NCBI RefSeq assembly: GCF_001270495.1
Contig: NZ_LGUR01000219.1
Coordinates: 1 to 64,000, forward strand
Origin: Streptomyces viridochromogenes
GTDB taxonomy: Bacteria > Actinomycetota > Actinomycetes > Streptomycetales > Streptomycetaceae
Direction: 5' to 3'
Length of the DNA stretch: 64,000 bases
In this document: positions 13,842 to 22,254 of the stretch, piece after piece
How the letters are laid out: each line of letters starts with the position of its first letter
Position numbering within the stretch: position 1 is the stretch's first letter
The notes under the pieces: generated by a model
What the model was told of the DNA's origin: nothing
Databases searched by the model: none
What the model saw: the letters and a program-made list of their open reading frames with translations, nothing else
Program-made: the position numbers and the translations under genes

Positions 13842-15269
13842 TCAGGCCACGTGCGGCCGGGTGCGGCCGCCGTGCCGGGCCGAGCCGATCAGGCCCTTGA
13901 TGGTGGTCAGCCAGCCGACGGCGACGATCCCCGCGCCCACCAGCAGGCCCAGGGAGCCCTTCAGCGGCAGCACGATGCCGATCGCTCCGCCGAGTACCCA
14001 GGAGACCTGGAGCAGCGTCTCGGAGCGCGCGAAGGCCGACGTACGGACCAGTTCGGGCACGTCCCGCTGGATCAGCGCGTCCAGGGACAGCTTGGCCAGC
14101 GCCTGCGCGAACCCGGCCGTCGCCGCCAGGAACGCCACCAGGATCGCGCCGAAGAAGGTCGCGGCCGTGAGCGCCGCGAGCAGCACGAAGCCCACCACCG
14201 TCACGATGATGATCTCGGGCGCCCGGGAGCGCAGCCACGCGCCGACCGCCGTGCCGCAGGCGTTGCCGATCCCGGCCGAGGCGGCCACTATGCCCAGCGA
14301 CACGGCCGCGCTCTGGCCGGACATCGGGTGCTCGCGCAGCAGGAACGCGAGGAAGAAGATCAGGAAGCCGGAGAGGCAGCGCAGGGCGGCGTTGGCGCCG
14401 AGGGCGTGGGTGACGGCGATACCGACCGTGCGCAGCCCGGGGCGCTTGACGGGCTGGCGGTGCGGGCCGTGCAGATGCTGCTCGTCGGCCGCGAGCAGCG
14501 CGGTGTCCTCACCCTTGGCCGAGTCGACCTTCGGCGGCAGCGTGAACGACAGGAACGTACCGGCGATGAAGATCAGGAAGGCGCCGTACAGCGGATAGCG
14601 CGGCCCGAGCGCCTGGAGTCCCGCGCCGATGGGCGCGGCGATGCCGGTGGCGAGGAGGCCGCCGAGGGTGACCCGGGAATTGGCCTTCACCAGGGAGAAG
14701 CGGGGTGGCAGCAGCCGGGGCACCACGGCGCTCCTGACGACGCCGTAGGCCTTCGAGGCGACCAGCACCCCGAGCGCGGCCGGATAGAGCTCGATACTGC
14801 CGGTGACGACGGCTCCGGCCAGGACCAGCGCGAGCATCGCCCGGGCGAACATGGCCCCGGCCATCGCGGCGCGCCGGCCGTGGGGGACGCGGTCGAGGAG
14901 CGGGCCGATCACCGGCGCGAGGACGGTGAACGGTGCCATGGTGATGCCGAGGTAGAGGGCGACCCGGCCGCGCGCCTCGTCGGTGGGGACGGAGAAGAAG
15001 ACGGTGGAGGCGAGGGCGACGGTGATCATCATGTCGCCGGCGCCGTTCACCCCGTGCAGCTCGATCAGCTTGCCGAGGCCGGACTCGCCCGCCCCGTGCG
15101 CGTGGGTGGCCTTGCGGATACCGCGTGCGGTTCCGGTGAACGGGAAGTGCAGGGCACGGCCGACCGCACGGAAGGAGCCGCGCCTCCGGCCCGTTCCGCC
15201 GCCTCGCCTGCGGCCGCCCTTGGCGCCACCGATGCCGGTGGCTCCTTCGGGCTGCTTCGCGGTTGCCAC
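13842..15269 (-). CDS. MFS transporter
   Basis: A 475-residue major facilitator superfamily protein. About 12 hydrophobic helices follow a basic Gly/Arg-rich N-terminal 60 residues (KGGRRRGGGTGRRRGSFRAVG). An MFS loop motif is seen at LLDRVPHGRRAAMAG. GTG 15269 (VATAKQPEGATG) is taken as start; there is no strong ribosome site and the frame is open far upstream, but that sequence is arginine-rich and non-family-like. From memory, an MFS gene occupies a similar place near the cold-shock gene in mycobacteria. Substrate is unknown. Confidence 0.85.
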   Translation of the reverse strand: MATAKQPEGATGIGGAKGGRRRGGGTGRRRGSFRAVGRALHFPFTGTARGIRKATHAHGAGESGLGKLIELHGVNGAGDMMITVALASTVFFSVPTDEARGRVALYLGITMAPFTVLAPVIGPLLDRVPHGRRAAMAGAMFARAMLALVLAGAVVTGSIELYPAALGVLVASKAYGVVRSAVVPRLLPPRFSLVKANSRVTLGGLLATGIAAPIGAGLQALGPRYPLYGAFLIFIAGTFLSFTLPPKVDSAKGEDTALLAADEQHLHGPHRQPVKRPGLRTVGIAVTHALGANAALRCLSGFLIFFLAFLLREHPMSGQSAAVSLGIVAASAGIGNACGTAVGAWLRSRAPEIIIVTVVGFVLLAALTAATFFGAILVAFLAATAGFAQALAKLSLDALIQRDVPELVRTSAFARSETLLQVSWVLGGAIGIVLPLKGSLGLLVGAGIVAVGWLTTIKGLIGSARHGGRTRPHVA

Positions 15270-15594
15270 GACGCAATAGTGCCCCGAAGTGAGGGCGGGT
15301 AGTGCGGTTACGGCGCGTATGGGGGGCAAGGTCCCGCATCGGCGGAGGGCAACCGTCGGCTCGACGAGAAGGTTCCGCCACCCGCCGCGCAGCGGTGAAT
15401 GGACCGTCGGTGTAGGCCCAGCGCCCGCGAGCAGGTAGCGTGCGTATCTCAGCCATCCCGCACAATGGATGACGTAGGTGCGCCCGAGCGCGATTCGGAT
15501 GCGGACGTCGACGCGGCCCACAGGTCCGCTCCGTCTGTTCCGTCGCCTCAAGGGCACCGCACCCGAGAGACGGCGTAGGAGAGAAGCGATACCT
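15270..15594. other. divergent intergenic region without a gene
   Basis: These 325 bp separate the MFS gene and the DUF3027 gene and should hold both promoters. A GGAGAGAAG ribosome site lies just before the DUF3027 GTG. I see no convincing open frame, repeat or operator. Confidence 0.5.
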
Positions 15595-16521
15595 GTGAGC
15601 GCAGCGACAACGCGAAGCCGCACCCCCGACCGTCTGTGCGCCGAGGCGGTCGACCTCGCCCGCAGTGCCGCCGAGGAGGCCGCCGCGCCCGGCGTCGTGG
15701 GCGAGCACGCGGGTCTGGTCTCCGAGGGCGACCGCGTTGTCACGCACTTCTTCGAGTGCAAGGAGTTCGGGTACCGCGGCTGGCGCTGGGCGGTGACGGT
15801 GGCGCGGGCATCGCGCGCCAAGGTCGTCACGCTGGACGAGGTGGTCCTGCTCCCGGGCCCGGACGCCCTCCTGGCCCCCGAGTGGGTGCCCTGGAGCGAG
15901 CGCCTGCGCCCCGGCGACATGGGCCCCGGCGACCTGCTCCCCACGGACGCCGAGGACCTCCGCCTGGAGCCCGGCTACTCCGGGGAGGACGAACCCGGGC
16001 CGAACTCGCCCGTCTCGGAGGAGATGGCGGAACTGGTCGAGGCGGAGGACGCCGAGGTCACGGCGGCCACCCCCGCGAACCTCCCGGTCGCCCCCTCCCG
16101 TGGCTCGATCGCCGCGGTCGCCGAGGAACTGGGCATGCGCCGCGCCCGCGTCCTGTCCCGCTACGGCCTCCACGTCGCCGCGGACCGCTGGGAAGAGGCG
16201 TACGGGGCGAAGACCCCCATGGCCCAGGCGGCCCCGGCCTCCTGTGTCACCTGTGGCTTCCTGGCCCCCATCGGCGGCTCCCTGGGCCAGGCCTTCGGTG
16301 TCTGCGCGAACGAGTTCGCCCCGGCCGACGGCCGGGTGGTGTCCCTGACGTACGGCTGCGGCGGCCACTCCGAGGCGGCCGTGATGCCCAAGCCCCCGCG
16401 TCCGGCTCCGCCGGTGATCGACGAGACGCGGGTGGACCCGTTCCCGCTGCGTCCGGCGGCGGACTCGGGGTCGGTGCCGGTGGGGGCGGACGAGGACTCG
16501 GCGGAGCTGGGGCACTCCTAG
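15595..16521 (+). CDS. DUF3027 family protein
   Basis: A 308-residue soluble actinobacterial protein. The N-terminal domain carries the family pattern RLCAEAVDLARSAAEEAA, VVTHFFECKEFGYRGWRWAVTVARA and VLLPGPDALLAPEWVPWSERLRPGDMGPGDLLPT. The C-terminal half has a short zinc-ribbon-like CVTCGFLAPIGGSLGQAFGVC segment followed by LTYGCGGHS, so metal binding is possible. GTG 15595 sits 7 nt after GGAGAGAAG. It is followed in the same direction, 99 bp on, by the large GHKL ATPase gene. Function is unknown. Confidence 0.88.
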   Translation: MSAATTRSRTPDRLCAEAVDLARSAAEEAAAPGVVGEHAGLVSEGDRVVTHFFECKEFGYRGWRWAVTVARASRAKVVTLDEVVLLPGPDALLAPEWVPWSERLRPGDMGPGDLLPTDAEDLRLEPGYSGEDEPGPNSPVSEEMAELVEAEDAEVTAATPANLPVAPSRGSIAAVAEELGMRRARVLSRYGLHVAADRWEEAYGAKTPMAQAAPASCVTCGFLAPIGGSLGQAFGVCANEFAPADGRVVSLTYGCGGHSEAAVMPKPPRPAPPVIDETRVDPFPLRPAADSGSVPVGADEDSAELGHS

Positions 16522-16620
16522 GACGTACGCGTTCCCGCGTGTCAGCGGGTGGCCCAACCTGTGCTCCGTACCCCGCTTCCCAGGCGGTACCTTCATCGTC
16601 AGCCGATGAGGAGAGTCAAC

Positions 16621-19600
16621 GTGAGCAAGTTCGTGCGGCCCGCGGCCGAAGGCGCCGACCCCTTCGGTACGGCCCGTCTGCGGCGCGGGGTCCTGGACGC
16701 CTGGGCCACCAGCCCCGCCCGCTTCCGTGAGGACGCCAACGCCGAGGAGGACCTCGTCCTCGGCGGGTACCGGGACCGGCTCGTCGTCGAGCTCGCTCAG
16801 AACGCCGCCGACGCCGCCGCCAGGGCAGGGGTGGCCGGGCGCCTTCGGCTCACCCTCCGCGAGGGTGTTCTCGTCGCCGCCAACACCGGTGCTCCGCTGG
16901 ACGCGGGCGGCGTCGAGTCGCTGTCCACCCTGCGTGCCTCGGCCAAGCGGGACACGGCTTCCGTGGGGCGCTTCGGTGTCGGGTTCGCCGCCGTTGTCTC
17001 CGTCACCGACGAGCCCGCCGTGGTCGGGCGGCACGGCGGTGTGCGGTGGTCCCTCGCCGAGGCCCGGGAGCTGGCCCGGGAGACCGCGCGGCACAGCCCG
17101 GGGCTCGGGGACGAGGTCCGCCGGCGGGACGGGCACGTACCGCTCCTCCGGCTGCCGTTCGCCGCCGAGGGCACCGCCCCCGATCCGTACGACACCGCCG
17201 TCATCCTCCCGCTGCGCGACACCGCCGCCGCCGACCTCGCCGAGCGGCTGCTGCGCACCGTCGACGACGCCCTGCTCCTCGCCCTGCCCGGCCTCGAGGA
17301 GGTCGTGATCGAGGTCGGCGACGACGAGCCGCGCACCCTGCGCCGCAGTGCCGACGGCCCTTTCACGGTCGTGGAGGACTCCCGCGACGGCGTCACCCAC
17401 TGGCGTACGGCCGCCGCCGACGGACCGCTCACCCCCGACCTCCTCGCCGACCGCCCGGTGGAGGAGCGGCTGCGTCCCCACTGGTCGCTCACCTGGGCCG
17501 TGCCCGTCAACGCCGCCGACAGCACGCCCGCCCGGCCCCGCACCGCCCCCGTCGTCCACGCGCCCACGCCCAGCGACGAACCCCTCGGCGTCCCCGCCCT
17601 CCTCATCGCCTCCTTCCCCCTCGACACCACCCGCCGCCACGCCGCGCCCGGTCCGCTCACCGACTTCCTGGTGCAGCGGGCGGCGGACGCGTACGCCGAA
17701 CTGCTCGCCGACTGGCGCCCCGTGAGCGAGGGCGTCATCGGCCTCGTGCCCGGGCCGCTCGGCAAGGGCGAACTGGACGGCGCCCTGCGCCAGGCCGTCC
17801 TGGACCGGCTGCCCCGCACCTCCTTCCTCCCGCCCGCCGTCGAGCCGCCCGAGGACGACTCCGAACTGCCCGAGTCGCTCCGGCCGCGGGACGCCGAGAT
17901 CGTCGAGGGCGCCGGTGCCGACACCGTGCGCGTGCTCGCCGAGGTCCTGCCCACCCTCCTGCCCGCCGGGCTCGAACGCCGCGTGGAGCTGCGGACCCTG
18001 GGCGTCGCCCGCGTCCCGCTCACCGACGCCGTCGACCGGCTGGCCGGGCTGGAGAAGGAGCCGGACTGGTGGCGGCGGCTCTACGACAGCCTCGCCGGGG
18101 TCGACCCGGACCGGCTGTCCGGGCTGCCGGTGCCGCTGGCCGACGGGCGCACGACGATCGGCCCCCGGCAGATCCTGCTCCCCGCCTCCGACGGGGCACC
18201 CGTCGACCCCGAGATCCTCGCCCGCCTCGGCCTCAAGGTCGCCCACCCGGACGCCGCGCACCCGCTCCTGGAGAAGCTCGGCGCCCTGCCGGCCACGCCC
18301 CGCGCGGTCCTCACCACGCCCCAGGTGCGCGCCGCGGTCGCCGCCTCCCTGGACGACGACGGCGGGGTGAGCTGGGAGGAGGACGCCCCGGACGCCGAGG
18401 AACTCGCCGACACCGTGCTCGCGCTGGTGCGGGACGCGGGCCTGGAGCCCGGTGACGAGCCGTGGCTCGGCGCGCTCGCCCTGCCCGACGAGGAGGGGGA
18501 GTTGGCACCGGCCGGTGAACTGGTCCTCCCCGGCAGCCCCTTCGCCCAGGTCATGCGCGAGGACGAACTCGCCACCGTCGACGCCGAACTGGCCGAGAAG
18601 TGGGGCGAACAGCCGCTCGCCGCCTGCGGTGTCCTCGCCAACTTCGCCCTCGTCCGGGCCACGGACGTCGTCCTCGACCCCGATGAACTGGAGCCGCGCG
18701 AGGGCGACTTCGCCGAGCCCGACGACGCCGGCCTGCTGGACGCCGTCGACGTCTGGAGCGAGGACATCCTCGACCGCTTCCCGGACACGCCCGTACCGCC
18801 GGTCGCCACCGAGCTGATCGCCGTACGCGACCTGGATCTGGTGGACGACGACAAGTGGCCGCAGGCCCTCGCCCTGCTCGCCCAGCCGCCGCTGCGGGAC
18901 GCGCTGACCCAGCAGGTGCGGATCCTGCTGCCCGACGGCACGCATGAGGTCGTACGGCCGTACACCGCCTGGTGGCTGCGGGGCAACCCGGTGCTGGACG
19001 GCCGCCGCCCGGCGGGCCTGCTGGCCTCCGGCGGCGATCCGCTCCTGCGCGGCCTGTACGACGAGGCCGACGCCACCGGCTTCGACGACGAGCAGGTGCT
19101 GCGGGCGCTCGGGGTGCGCACCTCCGTCGCCGCGCTGCTGGACGAGCCGGGCGGCGCCGCCGAGCTCCTCGACCGCCTCGCCGACCCCGACCGCCCCGTC
19201 ACCTCCGCCCAACTGCACGCCCTGTACGGCGCCCTGGCCGACCTGGACCCCGATCAGGTGACCCTGCCGGACGAGCTGCGGGCCGTCATCGACGGCCGGG
19301 TCGAGGTCGTGGACGCGGCCGACGCGGTGGTCGTCGACTCACCGGATCTGCTGCCCTTCACCGAGGGCGTGCCGCTGCTGCCGGTACGGCCGACGCGGGC
19401 CGCCGAGCTGGCCGAGCTGTTCCAGGTGCGGCGGCTGAGCGAGTCCGTCACCGGGGAGGTGACGAGCGAGGGCGCCGAGCGCGACGTACCGGAGTCGGTA
19501 CGGCTGCTGCTCGGGGCGCGGACCCCGGACTCGTACGTCGAGCACGAGGAACTCGTCGTCGACGGCGTCGAGATCGACTGGCGGCTGACCAACGACGGTG

Positions 19601-19743
19601 CCCTGCACGCCGCCACGCTGGAGGGTGTCGCCGCGGGGCTCGCGTGGGCGGCGGGGCAGTGGCCGCGGCGGTTCGAGGTGGCGGCGCTGCTGGAGGATCC
19701 CTCGCGGACGGGGGAGCTGGCGCGGGATCGCTGGTTCGACTGA
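16621..19743 (+). CDS. very large GHKL ATPase (sacsin/Hsp90-like N-terminal domain)
   Basis: A 1040-residue protein with an N-terminal Bergerat ATP-binding fold: E57xxxN61 in VVELAQNAADAA, the AANTGAPLDAGGVESLSTLRASAKR lid region, and GRFGVGF at 116-122. It matches the actinobacterial 'sacsin N-terminal ATP-binding-like' family, formerly called Hsp90-like. The remaining 800 residues are acidic, lack a transmembrane segment and show no second recognisable domain. GTG 16621 directly follows GATGAGGAGAGTCAAC. It lies downstream of DUF3027. Chaperone or scaffold action is inferred only from the ATPase fold. Confidence 0.85.
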   Translation: MSKFVRPAAEGADPFGTARLRRGVLDAWATSPARFREDANAEEDLVLGGYRDRLVVELAQNAADAAARAGVAGRLRLTLREGVLVAANTGAPLDAGGVESLSTLRASAKRDTASVGRFGVGFAAVVSVTDEPAVVGRHGGVRWSLAEARELARETARHSPGLGDEVRRRDGHVPLLRLPFAAEGTAPDPYDTAVILPLRDTAAADLAERLLRTVDDALLLALPGLEEVVIEVGDDEPRTLRRSADGPFTVVEDSRDGVTHWRTAAADGPLTPDLLADRPVEERLRPHWSLTWAVPVNAADSTPARPRTAPVVHAPTPSDEPLGVPALLIASFPLDTTRRHAAPGPLTDFLVQRAADAYAELLADWRPVSEGVIGLVPGPLGKGELDGALRQAVLDRLPRTSFLPPAVEPPEDDSELPESLRPRDAEIVEGAGADTVRVLAEVLPTLLPAGLERRVELRTLGVARVPLTDAVDRLAGLEKEPDWWRRLYDSLAGVDPDRLSGLPVPLADGRTTIGPRQILLPASDGAPVDPEILARLGLKVAHPDAAHPLLEKLGALPATPRAVLTTPQVRAAVAASLDDDGGVSWEEDAPDAEELADTVLALVRDAGLEPGDEPWLGALALPDEEGELAPAGELVLPGSPFAQVMREDELATVDAELAEKWGEQPLAACGVLANFALVRATDVVLDPDELEPREGDFAEPDDAGLLDAVDVWSEDILDRFPDTPVPPVATELIAVRDLDLVDDDKWPQALALLAQPPLRDALTQQVRILLPDGTHEVVRPYTAWWLRGNPVLDGRRPAGLLASGGDPLLRGLYDEADATGFDDEQVLRALGVRTSVAALLDEPGGAAELLDRLADPDRPVTSAQLHALYGALADLDPDQVTLPDELRAVIDGRVEVVDAADAVVVDSPDLLPFTEGVPLLPVRPTRAAELAELFQVRRLSESVTGEVTSEGAERDVPESVRLLLGARTPDSYVEHEELVVDGVEIDWRLTNDGALHAATLEGVAAGLAWAAGQWPRRFEVAALLEDPSRTGELARDRWFD

Positions 19744-19759
19744 CGATCCCCGTGAACGG

Positions 19760-19996
19760 TCAGTCCGCCTCGGTTTCCAGGAAGTAGTCGTACGTCTCCA
19801 GGTCGAGCGTGATCCCGGTGAGCTGCCGGACGCGCTCGGCGTGCTTGTGCGTCAGCGGATACACGTCGGCCAGCTGCTCCGGCGGCATCCCCAGGAGTTC
19901 GCCGAAGGCTTCCCCGCCGACCTCGGTGACGTCGGTGGTCGCGTCGGGCCGTTCCTCGTCCTTGAGATAGCGGACGATGAGGAAGTAAACGGTCAC
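19760..19996 (-). CDS. small acidic hypothetical protein
   Basis: A 78-residue protein (MTVYFLIVRYLKDEERPDATTDV ... LTGITLDLETYDYFLETEAD), acidic and soluble, with a beta-strand-like start and predicted helices (GEAFGELLGM and HKHAERVRQLTG). It converges with the GHKL ATPase gene, 16 bp apart. It resembles small immunity-type or DUF proteins of streptomycetes, but I cannot name a family. Confidence 0.6.
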   Translation of the reverse strand: MTVYFLIVRYLKDEERPDATTDVTEVGGEAFGELLGMPPEQLADVYPLTHKHAERVRQLTGITLDLETYDYFLETEAD

Positions 19997-20107
19997 AGCA
20001 TCACTTTCCGGGCGGCGTGGATCAGCGGGCCCGTCGAGGATCCCATCGATCTTGAAATCTCCCGCACAAATTTCTCACGAGACGTACAACCATTCGCATC
20101 CGTCGCG

Positions 20108-20153
20108 AATCTGATCACGTGGGTCAACAGACTCTCTGATCACTCGGGTCCCG
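20108..20153 (+). promoter_or_regulatory. duplicated upstream block, copy 1
   Basis: ATCTGATCACRTGGRYCAACAG followed by GATCACYCGGGYCCCG is shared with 21116-21162, at a similar distance (about 65-110 bp) from each paralogous start codon. It is probably a common promoter/5'-UTR or operator that was duplicated with the gene. GATCAC occurs twice within each copy. Confidence 0.6.
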
Positions 20154-20217
20154 TACCGCCCCACGAGCCGCTGGGCGCGACAGGCGAGGGGCCCCGTCTC
20201 CACGTGGGGAACAACAC

Positions 20218-20997
20218 ATGCGCATGCGTGCCACCCTCGGCGTCGTCACCGGCGCTCTGGCCCTTTCCGCTCTTGCCGTGCCGGCCGCTCAGGCCGACGA
20301 GGTCGAGGGCGACACGACGATCTCGAACGTCGTGGTGAACGGTGGCAAGGCGGCGGTCGTCGGTTCGACCGCGAAGAAGACCATCACCGTCTCCTTCACC
20401 GTCAAGGACAACTCTGGCGTCGACTGGGCCCAGGCGATCCTGTACCACGGTGCGAACATCGACAGCTCCGACTCCGGCGCCGTCGCCAACAGCAGCGACG
20501 GCCGTGCCACCTGCACGGTGGTCAGCGCCACGACGTCGAACTGCAAGTCCACCTTCGACCTCGAGCCGGGCTACAACCTGATCAACAGCGTGGCCGGCGG
20601 CTGGAAGGTCTGGGCGATCGCGGCGGGCAACGACGCCGACTACGTCCAGAAGGACAACGCCAAGAGCTTCAACGTGCAGCGCCTGTCGAAGCTGACGGTC
20701 AACGCCTCCCCGGAGCCCGTGAAGAAGGGCAAGACCATCACGGTCACCGGCAAGCTGACCCGTGCCAACTGGGACCGCGGCACGTACAACGGCTACTCCA
20801 CCCAGCCGGTGAAGCTGCAGTTCCGCAAGAAGAGCTCCACCACCTACACCACCGTCAAGACCATCAAGACGAGCACCACCGGTGACCTGAAGACCACGGT
20901 CACCGCGTCCGTCGACGGCTACTTCCGCTACTCCTTCGCGGGCACCTCGACCACCCCGGCGGTCAACGCCGCGGGTGACTTCGTCGACGTGCAGTAG
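20218..20997 (+). CDS. secreted Ig-like repeat protein, paralogue 1
   Basis: A 259-residue exported protein. The signal peptide is MRMRATLGVVTGALALSALA with cleavage after AQA near residue 27. The mature N-terminal domain (TISNVVVNGGKAAVVGS) is beta-rich, with a cysteine pair around ATCTVVS and SNCKSTF. The C-terminal 100 residues (LTVNASPEPVKKGKTITVTGKL ... GYFRYSFAGT) form a Streptomyces-type Ig-like module, nearly identical in the next gene. Relatives are often called calcium-binding proteins, but I see no EF-hand. It is extracellular, with no membrane or sortase anchor. Confidence 0.82.
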   Translation: MRMRATLGVVTGALALSALAVPAAQADEVEGDTTISNVVVNGGKAAVVGSTAKKTITVSFTVKDNSGVDWAQAILYHGANIDSSDSGAVANSSDGRATCTVVSATTSNCKSTFDLEPGYNLINSVAGGWKVWAIAAGNDADYVQKDNAKSFNVQRLSKLTVNASPEPVKKGKTITVTGKLTRANWDRGTYNGYSTQPVKLQFRKKSSTTYTTVKTIKTSTTGDLKTTVTASVDGYFRYSFAGTSTTPAVNAAGDFVDVQ

Positions 20998-21027
20998 GCG
21001 ACAGAGCTGTAGCAGGAACAGGGCACG

Positions 21028-21065
21028 CGTCACGAACTCCCGGCCACAGACGGGAGTTCGTGACG
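21028..21065. terminator. strong hairpin terminator between the paralogues
   Basis: CGTCACGAACTCCCG and CGGGAGTTCGTGACG form a perfect 15-bp stem with an 8-nt loop, 31 bp after the first secreted-protein gene. It separates that gene from the second copy, which has its own upstream block. Confidence 0.85.
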
Positions 21066-21115
21066 AAGCTCACGAAGATTCCGCATGCACCGCACAACCG
21101 GCAGCGCCCGCCGCC

Positions 21116-21162
21116 TATCTGATCACATGGACCAACAGGTCCCACGATCACCCGGGCCCCGA
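21116..21162 (+). promoter_or_regulatory. duplicated upstream block, copy 2
   Basis: Second copy of the block at 20108-20153, upstream of the second paralogue. The conserved parts are CTGATCAC, TGG and CAACAG, then GATCAC and CGGG. It implies that both secreted proteins answer to the same signal. Confidence 0.6.
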
Positions 21163-21223
21163 TGTGACCAGCAGTGCAGGGAACGACGACCAGCGGGGCC
21201 CCCTTTCCGTACCAGGGGAACGC

Positions 21224-22135
21224 ATGCGCATCAGAGCCACCGTGGCTGCCGTCTCCGGCGCCCTGGCCCTCTCCGCCCTCGCCGTGCCGGCCGCTCAGGC
21301 CGACGACTCCGCCGCCTCCTACCGCGCGGACGTCGCGAAGATCCGCCAGGCGGCGCTCGCCGCGTCCGGCAGGGCCGCCGCCGAGGAGGGCAAGCCGTAC
21401 GCCCTGAACGTCTCCTTCTCCAACTTCAAGATCGCCAAGACGGTCAAGGTCGGCACGACCAACCACGTCTCCACCACGGTGACCTACACGCTGACCCACG
21501 GCGCGGACGTCAAGATCACCGCCGCCGACTTCGTCACCGACCCCATCATCTACCGGGGTTCCGCCACCGCGCCGGACAACATGCTCTACGGCAACAAGCC
21601 GGCCAAGTGCACCGCGACCTCCGCGACCACCGCCGACTGCAAGGGCACCATCGACGTCTACCCGGGCGACCACGAGCTGGTCAACGCGGACGCCGGCACG
21701 TGGCGGGCCGCCGCGGAGGCCACCGCCTTCAACGGCCAGGACCCGCAGGGCGAGACCTTCGACATCACCAAGGTCGGCTACAAGGGCCAGAGCGGCCTCG
21801 GCACCACGCTGATGCAGCGCTTCTCCAAGCTGACGGTCAACGCCTCGCCGGAGCCGGTGAAGAAGGGCAAGACCATCACGGTCACCGGCAAGCTCTCCCG
21901 CGCCAACTGGGAGGACAACAAGTACCACGGCTACGTCGGCCAGCCGGTGAACCTCCAGTTCCGCAAGAAGAACAGCAACACCTACACCACGGTGAAGACC
22001 ATCAAGACGAACTCGACGGGTGAGCTGAAGACCACCGTCAAGGCCACCCAGGACGGCTACTTCCGCTACACCTTCGCGGGCACGACGACGACGCCCGCCG
22101 TCAACGCCACTGGCGATTTCATCGACGTCCAGTAG
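21224..22135 (+). CDS. secreted Ig-like repeat protein, paralogue 2
   Basis: A 303-residue exported protein; signal MRIRATVAAVSGALALSALA with cleavage after AQA. Its N-terminal mature domain is longer than in paralogue 1 and differs in sequence (helical SAASYRADVAKIRQAALAAS, then beta-rich YALNVSFSNFKIAKTVKVG), with cysteines in AKCTATS and TADCKGT. The C-terminal Ig-like module (LTVNASPEPVKKGKTITVTG ... FIDVQ) is almost the same as in paralogue 1. A recent tandem duplication followed by divergence of the N-terminal domain, or domain swapping, explains this. ATG 21224 is the first codon with a signal-peptide-like start. Confidence 0.82.
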   Translation: MRIRATVAAVSGALALSALAVPAAQADDSAASYRADVAKIRQAALAASGRAAAEEGKPYALNVSFSNFKIAKTVKVGTTNHVSTTVTYTLTHGADVKITAADFVTDPIIYRGSATAPDNMLYGNKPAKCTATSATTADCKGTIDVYPGDHELVNADAGTWRAAAEATAFNGQDPQGETFDITKVGYKGQSGLGTTLMQRFSKLTVNASPEPVKKGKTITVTGKLSRANWEDNKYHGYVGQPVNLQFRKKNSNTYTTVKTIKTNSTGELKTTVKATQDGYFRYTFAGTTTTPAVNATGDFIDVQ

Positions 22136-22140
22136 GCGCG

Positions 22141-22216
22141 CCCCGCAAGGGGCGCGGGGCTGTGTCGATCTGCGGCTCCGCCGCGTGGGCGCGACAAGCC
22201 ACAGTGGACCCGCAGT
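22141..22216. repeat. dispersed intergenic repeat, copy 2
   Basis: Matches 221-293 over about 75 bp, including GGCGCGGGGCTGTGTCG, the GCGGCTCCGCCGC palindromic core and CGTGGGCGCGAC. It lies between the second secreted-protein gene and the convergent P-type ATPase gene. Confidence 0.75.
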
Positions 22217-22254
22217 GACCCACGGCGCCCTTCGGCCCAAGCCAAGCGCAGCGG

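Noticed and set aside
14509..19218. A 1569-codon minus-strand frame
   Set aside because: It is the antisense of the GHKL ATPase and DUF3027 genes; its Gly/Arg/Val/Glu-rich sequence matches no family.
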